Shown one piece after another: positions 1-11,770 of a stretch of DNA of 64,000 bases (the first letter of the stretch is position 1; each line of letters begins with the position of its first letter). Made by a program: the position numbers and the translations under genes. Source of the DNA: Acanthaster planci. Taxonomy: Eukaryota > Echinodermata > Asteroidea > Valvatida > Acanthasteridae. Below the pieces are notes generated by a model, which saw only the letters and a list, made by a program, of their open reading frames with translations, was not told where the DNA came from and did not search any database. The stretch covers positions 190,332 to 254,331 of the forward strand of contig NW_019091378.1 in NCBI RefSeq assembly GCF_001949145.1, written 5' to 3'.

Positions 1-2266
1 ATTGCAATATCCTAGCCTTGGTAAAATTTGCAACGGTCAGCAACGCCAGTAATTGTATGACAAGTAGGCCTACTTGAAGTAGGTGGATACCTCTGGAAAA
101 ATTCTGATCCATCCAGATAAAACAACTCCCTCCACGTTTTGGCAATTTGCAGCCAAAACACTGCTTATGAGGTTCCAAAATCTGGTCACTCAAATCGTCT
201 GAGAAGAATAAAGCAAGAAAAATATAGTACCTTGTCCTTGGTTTGATGAGACAGCTACCGAATAGAGCTTCGCCCACTGTGTGTAAATGTGTCAGAAGTC
301 AAGGTGATGTCCACGAGTTCACACAAAAGTCACAACACAAAGTATATAAACAACAAAATTCACTCCCAACAGCCACAAGAATCATCATACGTTCAACATC
401 AAAGCAAAACAATGAACGATGGTTAAAAATCAGCGTTGATAGATGATAGAAACTAGTTAAAATCGATGAGGAACAGAGCTAAAAATTCGAAATGGCAGCC
501 GCTCAACAGCGCCCTCTTAAAAACCATATTACTTGCATAAATACCTCTGTAACTCAAAATGCCTGCACGTTTACCCTGTACCTCTGTTCAACTCAACTGA
601 TACATGTACATGTATGAAAAAATTAAAATAGTACTGCCGAAGCAAATGTAAAGAGACTGCAAAACCGTTTCATGGTTACAGCATGCATACAGCACACTGT
701 CATGTGATAGGACAAGTTGCAATCAGCGACGTATTGAAGGCATTTTCTTTGGGGGGTGTGCCAGGGTCAATTTGCCCACTTGTAACTTGTTTGGTAATTT
801 AGTCCATGTAATGCTTGAAATTAATAAAATGCAGAGGGGATGTTTTTAAGGGGGTTTATAAGATTTGCATTTGCAGTAATTTTTAGAAATTAGCAAATTT
901 GGGATTTTTGGTGATTGTTATTTACTTTTAGTACCAATTCATTGATTTATTTCACATTTTGATTTAAATTTTTTTTTAAAATCCAGAAAAATGATGATCA
1001 TTTTTTAAGTTCAAGGAGCAGCTCCTGTAAATTTTCGAGCAAAAACCATGGACCATCGGACCACAGGCCGTTGTCACAGAATCACCTGCAAGGCAGTGGA
1101 GATCAGGATTCGCAGTTCTCCGACAAAAATTTGAACCCCATTTATTCAGTTCGAGGATCGAACTCGACAAATTTATATTGAAGTTAAACTCTCTTCTTTT
1201 GAAAATATAATGATGTAGCGTGGATTCGAAATATGAACAACGCTTGATCATGCAGCTGCACAACCGAATTGCGAGTCACAGCACCTCAACAAGCTTGCAC
1301 GTTGTACAATCATCATGCAGTTTCTTTACTGCACATAAAAAGGCACTCTGCCTAGTTGCATGGTCACTGTCCAAACATTGTCATTGCACTTAAAAAACCC
1401 AATCCAACAAAAAAATGAGGCAAATACTCGAGTATTATGGACATAGAGATCATTTGTATAAACAGGAGAATAAATATCTGGAAATTGCAAGTTAAACATG
1501 GCCGTCGCAGTGTACCTCGAAAACAAGCGGCCGTGTTTACTGGCTTGGGTATTAACATTATCTCTGAAGGGGTGATTACAAGACAGTATACTTTTTTGCC
1601 AGTGCAAGCACTTTTCCAGTCCGAAATAATATTTTAAAATGAAATGAAATTCTTCTTGAGCTCACCAATTACAACTTTATATGAATTTTGACAGTTTACA
1701 ACGTGTTTGAGTTGTGGCCAAAAGCGTGTTCACGGATGTTTTTAATGTTACTTGCTCATATATCGCACGGAGGAATAAAAACATATCGGTAGGCTCTTCC
1801 AACGAACAAGCACGATTCACATTTTTTAAACTGAGTCAACTGACTGTGGAGAGGTATTTTGCATGTACATGTACGTGTGGAGCTGCTCAAACAGTTGTGA
1901 GATTTGAACGAATTACATTTTCCTAAGATCGTCCGGATGAACGATTTTTGAAAAATGGGCAAAATTCCGCTAAAATTCAGTTTTTTAAAAATAACAGCAC
2001 TTCAGCCCTCCCAAAAAATTACAGATCGTTTGACTTTATTATGTACATGTACTTACTTTCCGCATGCGCTCAGTTGCAAAGTTGCCGCTAATTACTAATC
2101 GGATATCCATTGTTCTTGAATTTGCAAAAGTTTTAAGAAAGACAAATTGTGTTATACATTAATCATTTCCCATTGATAATTAGTCAGTCAACAGCATTGA
2201 TTTAAAACCTAAAAACAGTTGCAAAATGTTATGTGCTGCTTCTGTGTACAATGTTAATTGTCCCAA
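1..2266. other. Non-coding AT-rich region
   Basis: I see no gene here. Open frames on both strands are short, overlap each other and show no recognisable domain. A TAGGCCTA-type palindrome lies near 66-76, and scattered TACATGTA words occur (for example near 600-612, 1863-1873 and 2041-2051). No RNA gene was recognised. Confidence 0.6.
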
Positions 2267-2307
2267 ATTTAGTTGTTGATTCTGGATTTCTGAATCAACA
2301 ACTAAAT
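2267..2307. repeat. Perfect 16-bp hairpin
   Basis: Bases 2267-2282 (starting ATTTAGTTGTTGATTC) are the exact reverse complement of 2292-2307, separated by a 9-base loop. The stem is too short for an ordinary animal microRNA precursor, and neither flank extends the pairing. Function unknown. Confidence 0.85.
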
Positions 2308-2690
2308 CGTATGCGCGTTGCAAGCGGTTATTACGTGCACAGTCCCATGTAATCGCCGCATCGTACAGGAGGTTACTGCATCAGAGCACATAGCATAATT
2401 ATGCACTTTAATTTTCTTTCAGACACAACCTTGGCAGCTGTAACTTTGCGCATCGCACTTTTTCCACCTTGAGCATTTAACAAGAATTATCCAGGGAATA
2501 TTGTAGCTTTGGCACGCCTGCAGGGCAGTGTACTAATTTATTACGCAAAAAAGAACCGATTACAACTACAATTAGCAGAATAATCCTTAATTAAAAATAC
2601 TCCAGGCGGCTCCGCTATACTTCTTTATCTATTTTTTGCTTGCAATAAAACACTACAGTTTCTCTAAAAACTGAACGTACAAAACAATTT

Positions 2691-3180
2691 TCCACTCATG
2701 CAGATCCAGACAGGCCGTACCCCGCGCACACCCGCAGGCACCAGTCCAATGGTGATTGCCAACTTGTGCATTTTACCCATTCCTCTTTACAACGACAGCA
2801 CAAGTGCAAGTACATGTACCTTGGAGAAATGCATACTACACAGTAGGCTGCATTCGCACGATTACTCTTGCTACGGTATCCGAGTGTGGGTGCACGCGCA
2901 TTACTCTCGGGTCAGGCGGATACTCCTATTCTGTGTGTTGAGAGGGAGTATACTCTTGCTGACCCTCACCCCGCCCGCCTGCCATTCGTGTGCTCGGGAG
3001 GCTACTCATTTAACACGAGTACAGTAGCTCGCTCGAACGCAGCATTCACGCGTATACAGGTACACAGCCTCATGTATGTAAGGAAACTGAGCGGGATGTG
3101 CAGCAATCGCGATTCGCCACGACTCGGACGGGCACCTGTAAAAATGCACACAGGACTCGGCAACCTGACTGAGCCGTAGG
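2691..3180. other. GC/CpG-richer non-coding patch
   Basis: This stretch is visibly richer in G+C and CpG than its AT-rich surroundings, and overlapping frames stay open for up to about 109 codons. The frames conflict, have no recognisable domain and are best explained by composition. A partial inverted match (GGTCAG..GGATACTCC against GGAGTAT..CTGACC) lies around 2909-2968. It could be a small unmethylated or regulatory patch or a decayed repeat. Confidence 0.35.
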
Positions 3181-3198
3181 ATGGGCAGATTCAGAAAA

Positions 3199-3305
3199 AC
3201 AAACTGATACTAATCCTGAGTAGGCTAGCAGTTATTTTGTAAGCATTACACCGTGTAATGCTTACAAAATAACTGCTAGCCTACTCAGGATTAGTATCAG
3301 TTTGT
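3199..3305. repeat. Perfect 107-bp palindrome (53-bp arms)
   Basis: Bases 3199-3251 are the exact reverse complement of 3253-3305 with a single spacer base at 3252. I checked base by base and found no mismatch. The arms carry no recognisable transposon end. Perfect pairing over 53 bp means the structure is recent or continually corrected. It may be a foldback insertion or an assembly or replication fold-back artefact. Confidence 0.93.
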
Positions 3306-3358
3306 ACAACTTCAGGGAAATGCTGGTGGCCGACTGGTCGATGTACGTCAATAATTCA

Positions 3359-3366
3359 TGACGTCA
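3359..3366. promoter_or_regulatory. CRE-like palindrome TGACGTCA
   Basis: An exact TGACGTCA, the CREB/ATF full site, downstream of the palindrome. No promoter or gene is recognised next to it, so function is doubtful. Chance or repeat ancestry is possible. Confidence 0.2.
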
Positions 3367-3417
3367 ATTTCAGTTTCACTTGCCGATTGACCCTTTATTT
3401 GCTAACTGAAAAGAATT

Positions 3418-3468
3418 ATTGGGGGGTACAACACCCCCCCCACACCCCCCCGCTCGCTACGCCGCTGG
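3418..3468 (-). mobile_element. C-rich stretch with transposon-end-like terminus
   Basis: On the minus strand this reads CAGCGGCGTAGC followed by a G-rich run. Ends of the form CAGTGGCGTAGC followed by G-rich sequence are common at termini of animal DNA transposons and their MITEs. A second such terminus lies at 40353-40364. Only this end is recognised; no transposase frame or matching opposite end is visible. Confidence 0.3.
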
Positions 3469-3630
3469 TTGCAATATCCAGTCCGTAACTGTAAGATTGC
3501 ATGATCACGTGACCACTCACCCAGGTTGTGGTTTGTGTTGGGCAGCACATCAGTGCTCATGCACGTGGTGCAAAATGACAGGAAACAAAGATTTGCTACA
3601 CAATTTGGCTTGTTTATTGTCATTTTATAC

Positions 3631-4630
3631 ATTGACAATGAAACACCTATAGGGAAGACCTGTTAAAAAATTATGGAAATTATATTTTTAACTGAAAAGC
3701 ACAAGGACAAGATGTCCGTGCTTGCAGTTTTGCAAGCTATTACCAGTCATAGGCACAATTTACCGCTACTTTAATAAATTCAAAGCAAATGTAACAAATA
3801 CATAAACTGAAACTGGTAGTTCAATTTTTTCAGTATCATTTACAGGAGCAAGTTCTTCAATATTTTGATATGATTAAAAATTGAGTATTGACAATACCAA
3901 TTGTAAAGTAATATCAAGAAATCAGTAATATTGATATATCAGCAGAATTTTGACTTTCTTGACAGGGTATACACCATATTTCCTGTACTGTATGTATTTT
4001 TAAATCAATAGGTTTAACTTTATTTCTCACTTTTCTTCTCAGATGTACATTCTTCTTGAAGAAACTGTCGTGTATGCAGCCATCACCTCAGTGATACACA
4101 GTTTGATTTCCAGTTGAATGGCCTTCAGTTGAAAGGGTGAGTTGAACTCTCTTTGTTATTTGCTCCATCAAAACCAGACAAATTATACTCCAGAAATTCT
4201 TGAATTTTGTAAAATTACCATTGTTGTAAGGAAGAGTGCCCATTTTACAGATTTTTCATGCTTGGAACACATTATTGCAGATACTGAATTTACATCTACA
4301 TGACTTTGAAAAGTTATGCACCATATCTCTAATTAGTCACAGTCCATGAATAATGCACAGTACAAAGGATGTGCATACATGTACGAATTCACGTGCTGAT
4401 GAAACACCCAAAATATGGGAATCAATCGGCATTATCTGATTTGAAGACAGATGTGTTCAGTCTTGCACACTGCTGTTTAAGAAATGCAGTCTGGTTGATT
4501 CGTCACCACTAGTTCCAGTGTACTGAATGTGTTGTGAGAATGTGCAATCATCCAATTAAAAGAATATTTCTAGCCTGGCCTGCATGGTTTTGATGGAGCT
4601 ACATGTAATTTCCTGTGAAATAAAAAAGTC
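3631..4630 (+). repeat. 1-kb tandem duplication, copy 1
   Basis: This block starts at ATTGACAATGAAA and is followed directly by a second diverged copy at 4631-5622 (period 1000). The two are alignable along their whole length with scattered substitutions and small indels. The most similar stretch is about 3960-4137. Outside that no reading frame is kept. Confidence 0.9.
4043..4136 (+). other. Exon-like segment in duplication copy 1
   Basis: A pyrimidine-rich tract ending TTCTTCTCAG precedes base 4043 and a GTGAGT donor follows 4136, so this 94-base segment has internal-exon geometry. From 4043 an ATG opens a 24-codon frame (MYILLEETVV...) ending in TGA at 4115-4117. The other two frames also contain stops. 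It could only be a non-coding or terminal coding exon, or a splice-site look-alike. The copy at 5047-5141 keeps both borders. Confidence 0.25.
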
Positions 4631-5622
4631 ATTGACAATGAAAACCTTTAGGCAAGACCTGTACAAAAATTATGGAAATTGTATTTTTAACTGAAAAGCA
4701 CAAGATGTCAGTACTTGCATTTTTGCAAACTTTTTATTACCAGTCACAGGCACAATTTACCACTACACTTTCATAAATTCAAAGTAAATGTAACAAACTG
4801 CATAAACTGAAACTGGTAGTTCGATATTTTCAGCATCAATTACAGGAACAAGTTCTTCAATATTTTGATATCATTAAAAATTGAGTATTTACAATACCAA
4901 TTGTAAAGTAATGTCAAGTAATCGGTAATATTGATACATGCATCAACAGAATTTTGACTTACTTGACAGGGTATACACCAGATTTCCTGTACTGTATGTA
5001 TTTTTAAATCGACAGGTTTAACTTTATTTCTCACTTTTCTTCTCAGATGTACATTCTTCTTGAAGAAACTGTCGTGTGTGCAGCCATCACCTCAGTGATA
5101 CACAGTTTGATTTCCAGTTGAATGGCCTGATCAAGTAAAGGGTGAGTTTAACTTTCTTTGTTATTTGCTCCATCAAAACCAGACAAAGCTCGTGCCAGAA
5201 ATTCTTGAATTTTGTGAAAATTACCATTGTTGTAAGGAAGAGTGCCCATTTTATAGATGTTTTATGCTTTGAACACATTATTGCAGATACTGAATTTACA
5301 TCTACATGACTTTGAAAAGTTATGCACCATATCTCTAAGTTACAGTACATGAATAATGCACAGTACAAAGGATGTGCATGTACGAATTCACATGCTGATG
5401 AAACACCCAAAATATGGGGATCAATCGGCATTATCTGATCTGAAGACAGATGTGTTCAGTCTTGCACACTGCTGTTTAAGAAATGCAGTCTGGTTTGTTT
5501 GTCACAACTAGTACCAGCATACTGAATTTGTTGTGAGAATGTGCAATCGTCAAGTCAAAAGAATATTTCTAGTCTGGCAAGCATGGTTTTGATGGAGCTA
5601 ATTCCTGTGAATAAAAAAATCA
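4631..5622 (+). repeat. 1-kb tandem duplication, copy 2
   Basis: Direct repeat of 3631-4630, beginning with the same ATTGACAATGAAA word. It differs by substitutions and small deletions, for example loss of an ACATGT word near its end relative to copy 1. It ends where homology stops at the AT-rich sequence after about 5622. Confidence 0.9.
5047..5141 (+). other. Exon-like segment in duplication copy 2
   Basis: Counterpart of 4043-4136: the same TTCTTCTCAG tract, the same 24-codon ATG frame (stop at 5119-5121) with one substitution (Tyr to Cys), and the same GTGAGT after the segment. Both splice-like borders survive while the flanks have diverged, which makes the pair worth testing for expression. 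Confidence 0.25.
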
Positions 5623-8600
5623 TGGTCTCTGTTTACCAAACCAAAAATGGGTCTTCTACTAACAATCCTGAACTTTTGTGCTCTATTTTTGAAGTAGAAA
5701 ATTAGAGCTTTTTTAGTCTTTCATCCAAGTTTTCATTACTATGATAGTTGTATTAGAGCTTAAACAACCCCTAAAACTGTAAAAGTTTTGAGACAGTTTA
5801 AAATGCATAAATTATGTTTTGAGAATATGCATATGTGTAAGAATTATTTCTAGAAAGAATGCAAAATTTAGTGAATGCTAAAAGGTTCTAAAATGTTTTC
5901 ACGAGAGAATTACTCCTTGTTTTTCATACAAAAAATTTGGGGAACAACTGACCGTTGACATGGTTACATATGTTTGTTTCTTTCCATTTTTTTTCTGTGT
6001 GATAACTACACCGGATAGTATACTTAAACATGGCTATTATATTGAAAGTGCTGCACCAGATCACTGTAGGTGTGGAACTTCAGATAAAAGCTCTGTTGCC
6101 ATCTCAATGGATGGAGAACAAAACTGTACAGTACTACATTGAGTCAAAATTCATATTTTGTGGCAGTTTGTACATTTTGTCAATCCTTTCTCTGGTTTTA
6201 TACAAATGCTCAAATCTGACTGTGATCCAGTTGAGGTAAACTATTTGTTGCTGTGGATTCTGTTAGCCTCAGTCTTTATGCAGTTCATGATTCTAGTCTA
6301 ATGTTTCTGCCCAAAGCTGAAGTATTGAGCATCAGAATTGGGCTGTTTTAACCACTGCATGTTGTACATGTGGAACATGTAAATACGATCTTGTCTGCAT
6401 GTGCACAGCTGACATGTTCAACTGCCAAGCGTACCTCGACTCGCCTCTTGATGATGTTTGAACACACTTGTCCCTGATTTGTTTCATACATGTACGCAAA
6501 GTCCATGGAAAGGCACTGTGTTTTGAATTTAGCTGCTTTGCATGGCTTCGGTCTTCTCGCATATACATGCACTGTTTGTAGATGCACCCTGGGATACATG
6601 TCACAAAGATGAAAGACTGCGGGAAAATCACACAAATACTATTCAAATTACTCTAACCAGTATTTCTCTGCATATGGCTAAGGCATTGAAAGTTGGCTGC
6701 TCTCCTTGCTCTTTTTAGAAGTTTAAATATGGATTAAAAACAATGTTCATCTCCATGATCAGAAATTTCCCCAAAAGCTTCAAATAATTTAAGAAACTAC
6801 CTGAAAGAGCATCCGTTTTTTTCAATAAGTGCCCCACATTTTTAAAATAGAACATCCCACGTGTCTGGGGGTACTAGACTATGATGTCCATTCTAGCTTG
6901 GTAAGACAAAATATTTGTAATTTTCTTTTTTCATAAAATGTGGGATACATCACAATTGTCTTTAGAAACAGAAAAGAAATGTCCCTTTTCTTCGGAGTGC
7001 ACTGGAGGTAAGGACTAACTGGAGAGAAAGTCCATTTTTGATACACACAAAACTTTGATCTTTCTTTGGTCAAAGTTTTTTTCAAGTAACCTGATTTTTA
7101 CAGAGTTTGGGCCACATGACCTGTATGTAGGCCTTTGTTAATTAAAGTGCATGCAATGAAACAGTGGTAGTGTGGGCTGCAGTCAGCATGTGGTATGCAA
7201 CCACAACATTAATCGCTCAAGCAATGCAGTTGTCTCACGCTAATCTTATTTGCCCGAAACCTGTAGCAAAGAAAAGAAGTCAAAAAGGGTTCAGTTCAAG
7301 AAAGTTCTTGTGTATTACTACAACTATGGGGGGTACTTGGGGTCCAATCATTCCACCTTTCAAGGCACTAGTTACCATTACTTTAGTGAATGGATATCCG
7401 CTTTTGAAATAAAAAATTCAAATCCACAATTTTAACCACTTGACGCCAAATGACGTGTAAACACATAATTTCCCATATTTTTTCCACGGAGGATGTTTGC
7501 AGTCATTTAAGAATTCTTTTTTCATTTCCGTGGTTGACATATTAACGCGTTGAAGTGCAGTTGCAAGGTTGAAAAATTTGCGGGTAAAATAACTTGTCCC
7601 AGCACCATTTAAGCAAATCCGACGTTAATTGGTTAAGTGCAAAGGTTTCACACCGGATGTAAAACTTCAGTTCTTTTCCACAAGAAGTACATGAAATTGC
7701 TTCCTCTTCTTTGATCATGAATTCTACCTTGTTGCCATGTATTCCAAATTGAGAATTTTAGCCAAGTTGTGAAGGCAATAATGTCAGCGCTCAGATTTGT
7801 GCTTTTGATGGTGCATACTGTCTATTCAGTCCAACTGTTGAATTAAAATTAATCAACCCCTGGTTGATAACTTTTCGAAACAGTGGATTCCATTATTATT
7901 TTGGGCTTTTAATTCCTTTTTCAGCAAATACTTGTTTCTGAGTTACTCAGGGTAACATTTTGTAAGTCCCAAAATGCAACAGAGAATTGACCAGGTAAGT
8001 ACAGTCCCCTTTGAGGACAAGCTTAAACATAGGTCCACATAATTTTGGAATCCACTGTAGAAACCTGTATGTAGTAGAAAAATCCTTGCGGATTTATATT
8101 AACAAAAGTAATGACACGTGTTTACTTACAGTAAAATTATCACGAAAAAACACTTCCCACCTAAATTTTTAAATAGATACTCAGTTTTCAAAAAAATACT
8201 TAGGTTTACTGAGTATGTTTTGACATTCTCAATATCTGTATAGAACAATTTGAAATCCACACTGAAGAACTCTGCTGTTGTATTGATGAGTGATATGGAT
8301 TGCGGTAGTATAAAAACATTGACAAATATTATCTTGGATTTCTATAGTTAGCTAATGATTATGATCCTATTTCTTTGCTTCACCTAACAGTTCTGAATCC
8401 TCCAATTTCCATGTAATTAGTCATATATTGTGATTGTGCTAAAAAAGGATTAACCTAATCCTGCTTAAATAACATGGAGTGTAAATTGCACATAAATCTT
8501 GTCGGATTTGGCAATGCCAAGGGTTAAATTAACTTATTTCAGGAAATAATTGGCACAAAAAATCCAAAGGTTAAAATTTTTTCCATGTTAAAATGTCAGT

Positions 8601-10199
8601 TGAAATGTCATTACTTTTACAGTGATTTAAAATTGGACACAACTGTGCAAAAATTGAAGTTTTGCTGATGGTTTAATTTTAATATTTTCTGTAACAGTCT
8701 GGCTTTTCAACTGCATAAGTGCATCAAGAATTGATGATTTTCACAGGAATACTCAGTGGATAATTGTACCCAAAATCTTTTGTTAAGATCTGTAACTGAA
8801 TATGCAATGTGTGAAATTTTGAACAGACAAGAAATACAGTTCTCACACATGTTGGAGCATGACAAACTAGGACACAACTTGTAAATTCCCCCCAAAATTC
8901 GGCACTTTTCAAGGACTGTTTATCTTTTTGATAGCAACCTCTATACATTTAAATGTATGCTACATTCCTTACCAATCAGTACAAATTAGTGTAAACCTTC
9001 TAATGTGTGAGAAAGAGAAACATTGGAGGATTTAGAACTGTAAGTGTTCAGTGTATGCACCAAATGTCTTATTCAGGGGAATTTTGTATGTGTATTTTCA
9101 GCAACAGTCAACTGTTGAAGAATAACAACTTTTGAGGAATTCAAGTTAAAAGTGCACCGAGCAGGAAATAAAGTTCAATTCATGGTATTAAGTAACAAAA
9201 TATTTGGGGGAAGGGATGGGGTGTAAAAATGCACTTCGAAATTTTACTTTTATTTACTCTACATGGCTTTTACTGAATTTCTTTATGCAAACTGCATATA
9301 AAAAAAAGTAATCAAAGATATTGAAAACATGATGCCAATAGCTGGATGAAAGCTGCCTCGTGTTCTGAGGAGTTTATATTGTGAAGATTCTCAAAATTTT
9401 TAAGAATGTCAATACTATTAAAATAGAATCTATTATAAGAGTGGCTTTCCCATATTTCCAAGGTGGAAATTAACTTTCAATAATCATGCATTACATTGCA
9501 ATTCATCAATCACTTTAAGTTAATATAAATGTTATGCTATGCGTAACATGTTTATGCTTAATTATACATCTTGAAAATGTTTATGCTTTACGTAGATTAA
9601 ATTCACTGCATAGATTTCCTCATTCTTTAAGAATCCTTATGTTTTGTCATGACATCCTAAACTTTAACCATTCTGAATCCAACAAATATGCATGATTTCA
9701 ATGGTCCCTAGGGGTTAGGGTTAAGAATCCAGATTTTCAGGAGTCTAATTCCCCGCAGAGTATGTCAATTATTATGGAATTCAGACCTAAGACTTTGAAA
9801 CCAGTTGCGTTGACATCAACTGCAAACTATTGGATGAAGTCCTCTTGATTTGTCAGAAAAAGTTGCCTGTCCAGCTGTAAACTGTTGACTCTTGTTAGTG
9901 GTAACATACCAGAAATGTCAATTAAGTGAATGAAACCAAATTAAGGATGTCATTGAACTTGGCGGTGTTTACATTGATCGATGGAGGCGTGAAGGCAGGA
10001 TGGTCAGAGCTTGCAGGTCCTTTGCTCATCCTATTGCCTGTTCACAAGAGGCACTCAAGATGTATTGGGACAGCATCTGAGGAAACTGAGTTCTAACAAC
10101 CATCATTGGAAAAGGAGTCCTCAGAACTTTAACATCTTTAGTCTTCCCTGTTGATGAAAAATGCTAAATGTACATGTGGTGATGTCAATTATCTCCAAA
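5623..10199. other. Non-coding AT-rich region
   Basis: No gene recognised. Open frames are under about 110 codons, mutually overlapping and without domains. An 18-bp near-inverted pair (around 8389-8406 and 9024-9041, one mismatch) brackets about 620 bases and might mark an old element, but no further structure supports it. Confidence 0.55.
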
Positions 10200-11005
10200 T
10201 AATCTCCAGTCTCCAAACTGGAGCCTTGTGACAGTTGTCACGGTGGTACATGTATGCCTACTCTCTGATTGGAAACATCTATCAATTCACATGGAAATCC
10301 CATCAGCTTCAGCAAATGCGGACTGGTGATAGTTCATCAAATTGACATCACTCAACAAAGTGGAGAACGGAGACTCTTGAAGTTCATCAAGACATAATGG
10401 CATCTCCTTTCCAGTAGAAAACTGGAACGTAAAAGGCCATTACTGTGAAACCTCCCATCCAGTAGCCAATGGAAACCTGTGATAATTCATCACAGAAATG
10501 TCTCCACCTAGTAAATGGAGACGTAGACAATTCATCACATTGGTGTCTGTGAAATCAGTAGCAAATGGAGAACTCATAATGACACCAGTCCACCTGCCAG
10601 CAAACGAGGAAGTGCATTCTGTCACAGTGATATCTCTCCACCTACAGCAAACAGCAATGTCTGAGAGGGTATCATATTGACATTGGTCCTCCTGCAGCAA
10701 ATGGACACCTGTGGACAGTTCATCACAGTGACAATTCTCCATCCAGTAGCAAGTGGACACATGCATTTTCAAAGTGAAATCTCTCCGACCACAGGCAATT
10801 AATGGAATGCCAACGGATAATCACAATGATGTCTGTCCACCAAGACCTGTAATAGATCACCACAGTAACATCTCTCCACGTGGCAGCAAAGGCAGTTACC
10901 ATGCAATTTTGATGATGACTCTCCAACCATTAGGAAATGAAGACCTATGAAGTTTTGTTTCCTGAACTGCATGATTGGAGACATTGGATAAGTTCATAAT
11001 TAAGT
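10200..11005 (+). repeat. Degenerate minisatellite, units about 45-55 bp
   Basis: At least a dozen diverged units follow the pattern TCTCCA(C/T)C..AGCAAATGGA then ..TTCATCACAGTGACA. Clear unit starts lie near 10441, 10501, 10636, 10687, 10737, 10790, 10840, 10875 and 10920. Units differ in length and share a core of TCTCC, an AGCAAATGG-like word and a CATCACAGTGA-like word. The short open frames within it follow the repeat and are not taken as genes. Confidence 0.7.
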
Positions 11006-11368
11006 GGAGATCAAAGAGGCAGCTCACCTTAAAAATGACCGTCCCTCCAAATACTTGATACATAAAACTCAAGATAAGTAAAAATCCATCACAATAAAAA
11101 TCATCCTCTCCTGGATATGTTGCTGTTTTGGTTGCAGTCCATAAGAATAATTCTCTGCCTTAGAATATGACTCCTGAAAATATGGTTTCTCTTAAGGCCA
11201 CTTTAAACTCCAGTAAAAATGTAGTTAATTTGAATTACTTTGAAAGTCCAAGGGTGAAGAAACTGATTTTTTTTACCCGTTGTACGGGGTCAATTGGGTT
11301 GGGTGCCATAGCACAGCGAGGCTAAAACAGATTATGTGGTTTCTTAGAGATTGACATTGTATCTTTAC

Positions 11369-11760
11369 ATGGGGGAATTGGGGTAGGGTTATACTTTATT
11401 TTTCGTTTGGTCTGGGATGGGGTGGTACATTTAGATTTGTTGAGGCAATATGTGCTGGATCCTTGGAATGACCCAACATCAGGGTGTCACTTGGCTGTTA
11501 CACAGGTGGCTGGTGTTGACAGCATGTCTCTACCTTTGTAGTAAATGGAAGCTTTAACAAGATGAAGTGTGAGGGTGAAATGTTTCTACCCATGGGGAAA
11601 AATAATCCACAGCAGTGTGGGAGGGGGGGGTAGGGTAGATTGAGGATTTAATTCTGTGAAATGCATTTGATCCTTGGAATGGCCCAACATCAGGGTGTCA
11701 GTTGGGTACAATATACCCGGCTGGCGGTGACAGTGCATCTTCATTTACCAGATGTGGACT
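11369..11760 (+). repeat. Diverged tandem duplication, period about 211
   Basis: A segment containing GATCCTTGGAATG, a CCCAACATCAGGGTGTCA word, a GGCTGG word and a TTTACCAGATG or TTTGTAGTAAATG tail occurs at 11458-11545 and again from 11669. G-rich sequence containing GGGTAGGGT precedes both. It carries no coding frame. Confidence 0.65.
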
Positions 11761-11770
11761 CTGAATGTTG

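Noticed and set aside
2698-3179. Overlapping plus-strand frames of 103 and 109 codons
   Set aside because: They lie in a GC-richer patch where stops are rarer, overlap in different frames and encode nothing recognisable.
8389-9041. 18-bp near-inverted pair (one mismatch) about 620 bases apart
   Set aside because: One mismatch, no extension of the arms and no target duplication; could be chance in AT-rich DNA.
9713-9726. Telomere-like GGGTTAGGGTTA
   Set aside because: Only about two units; too short to call an interstitial telomeric array.
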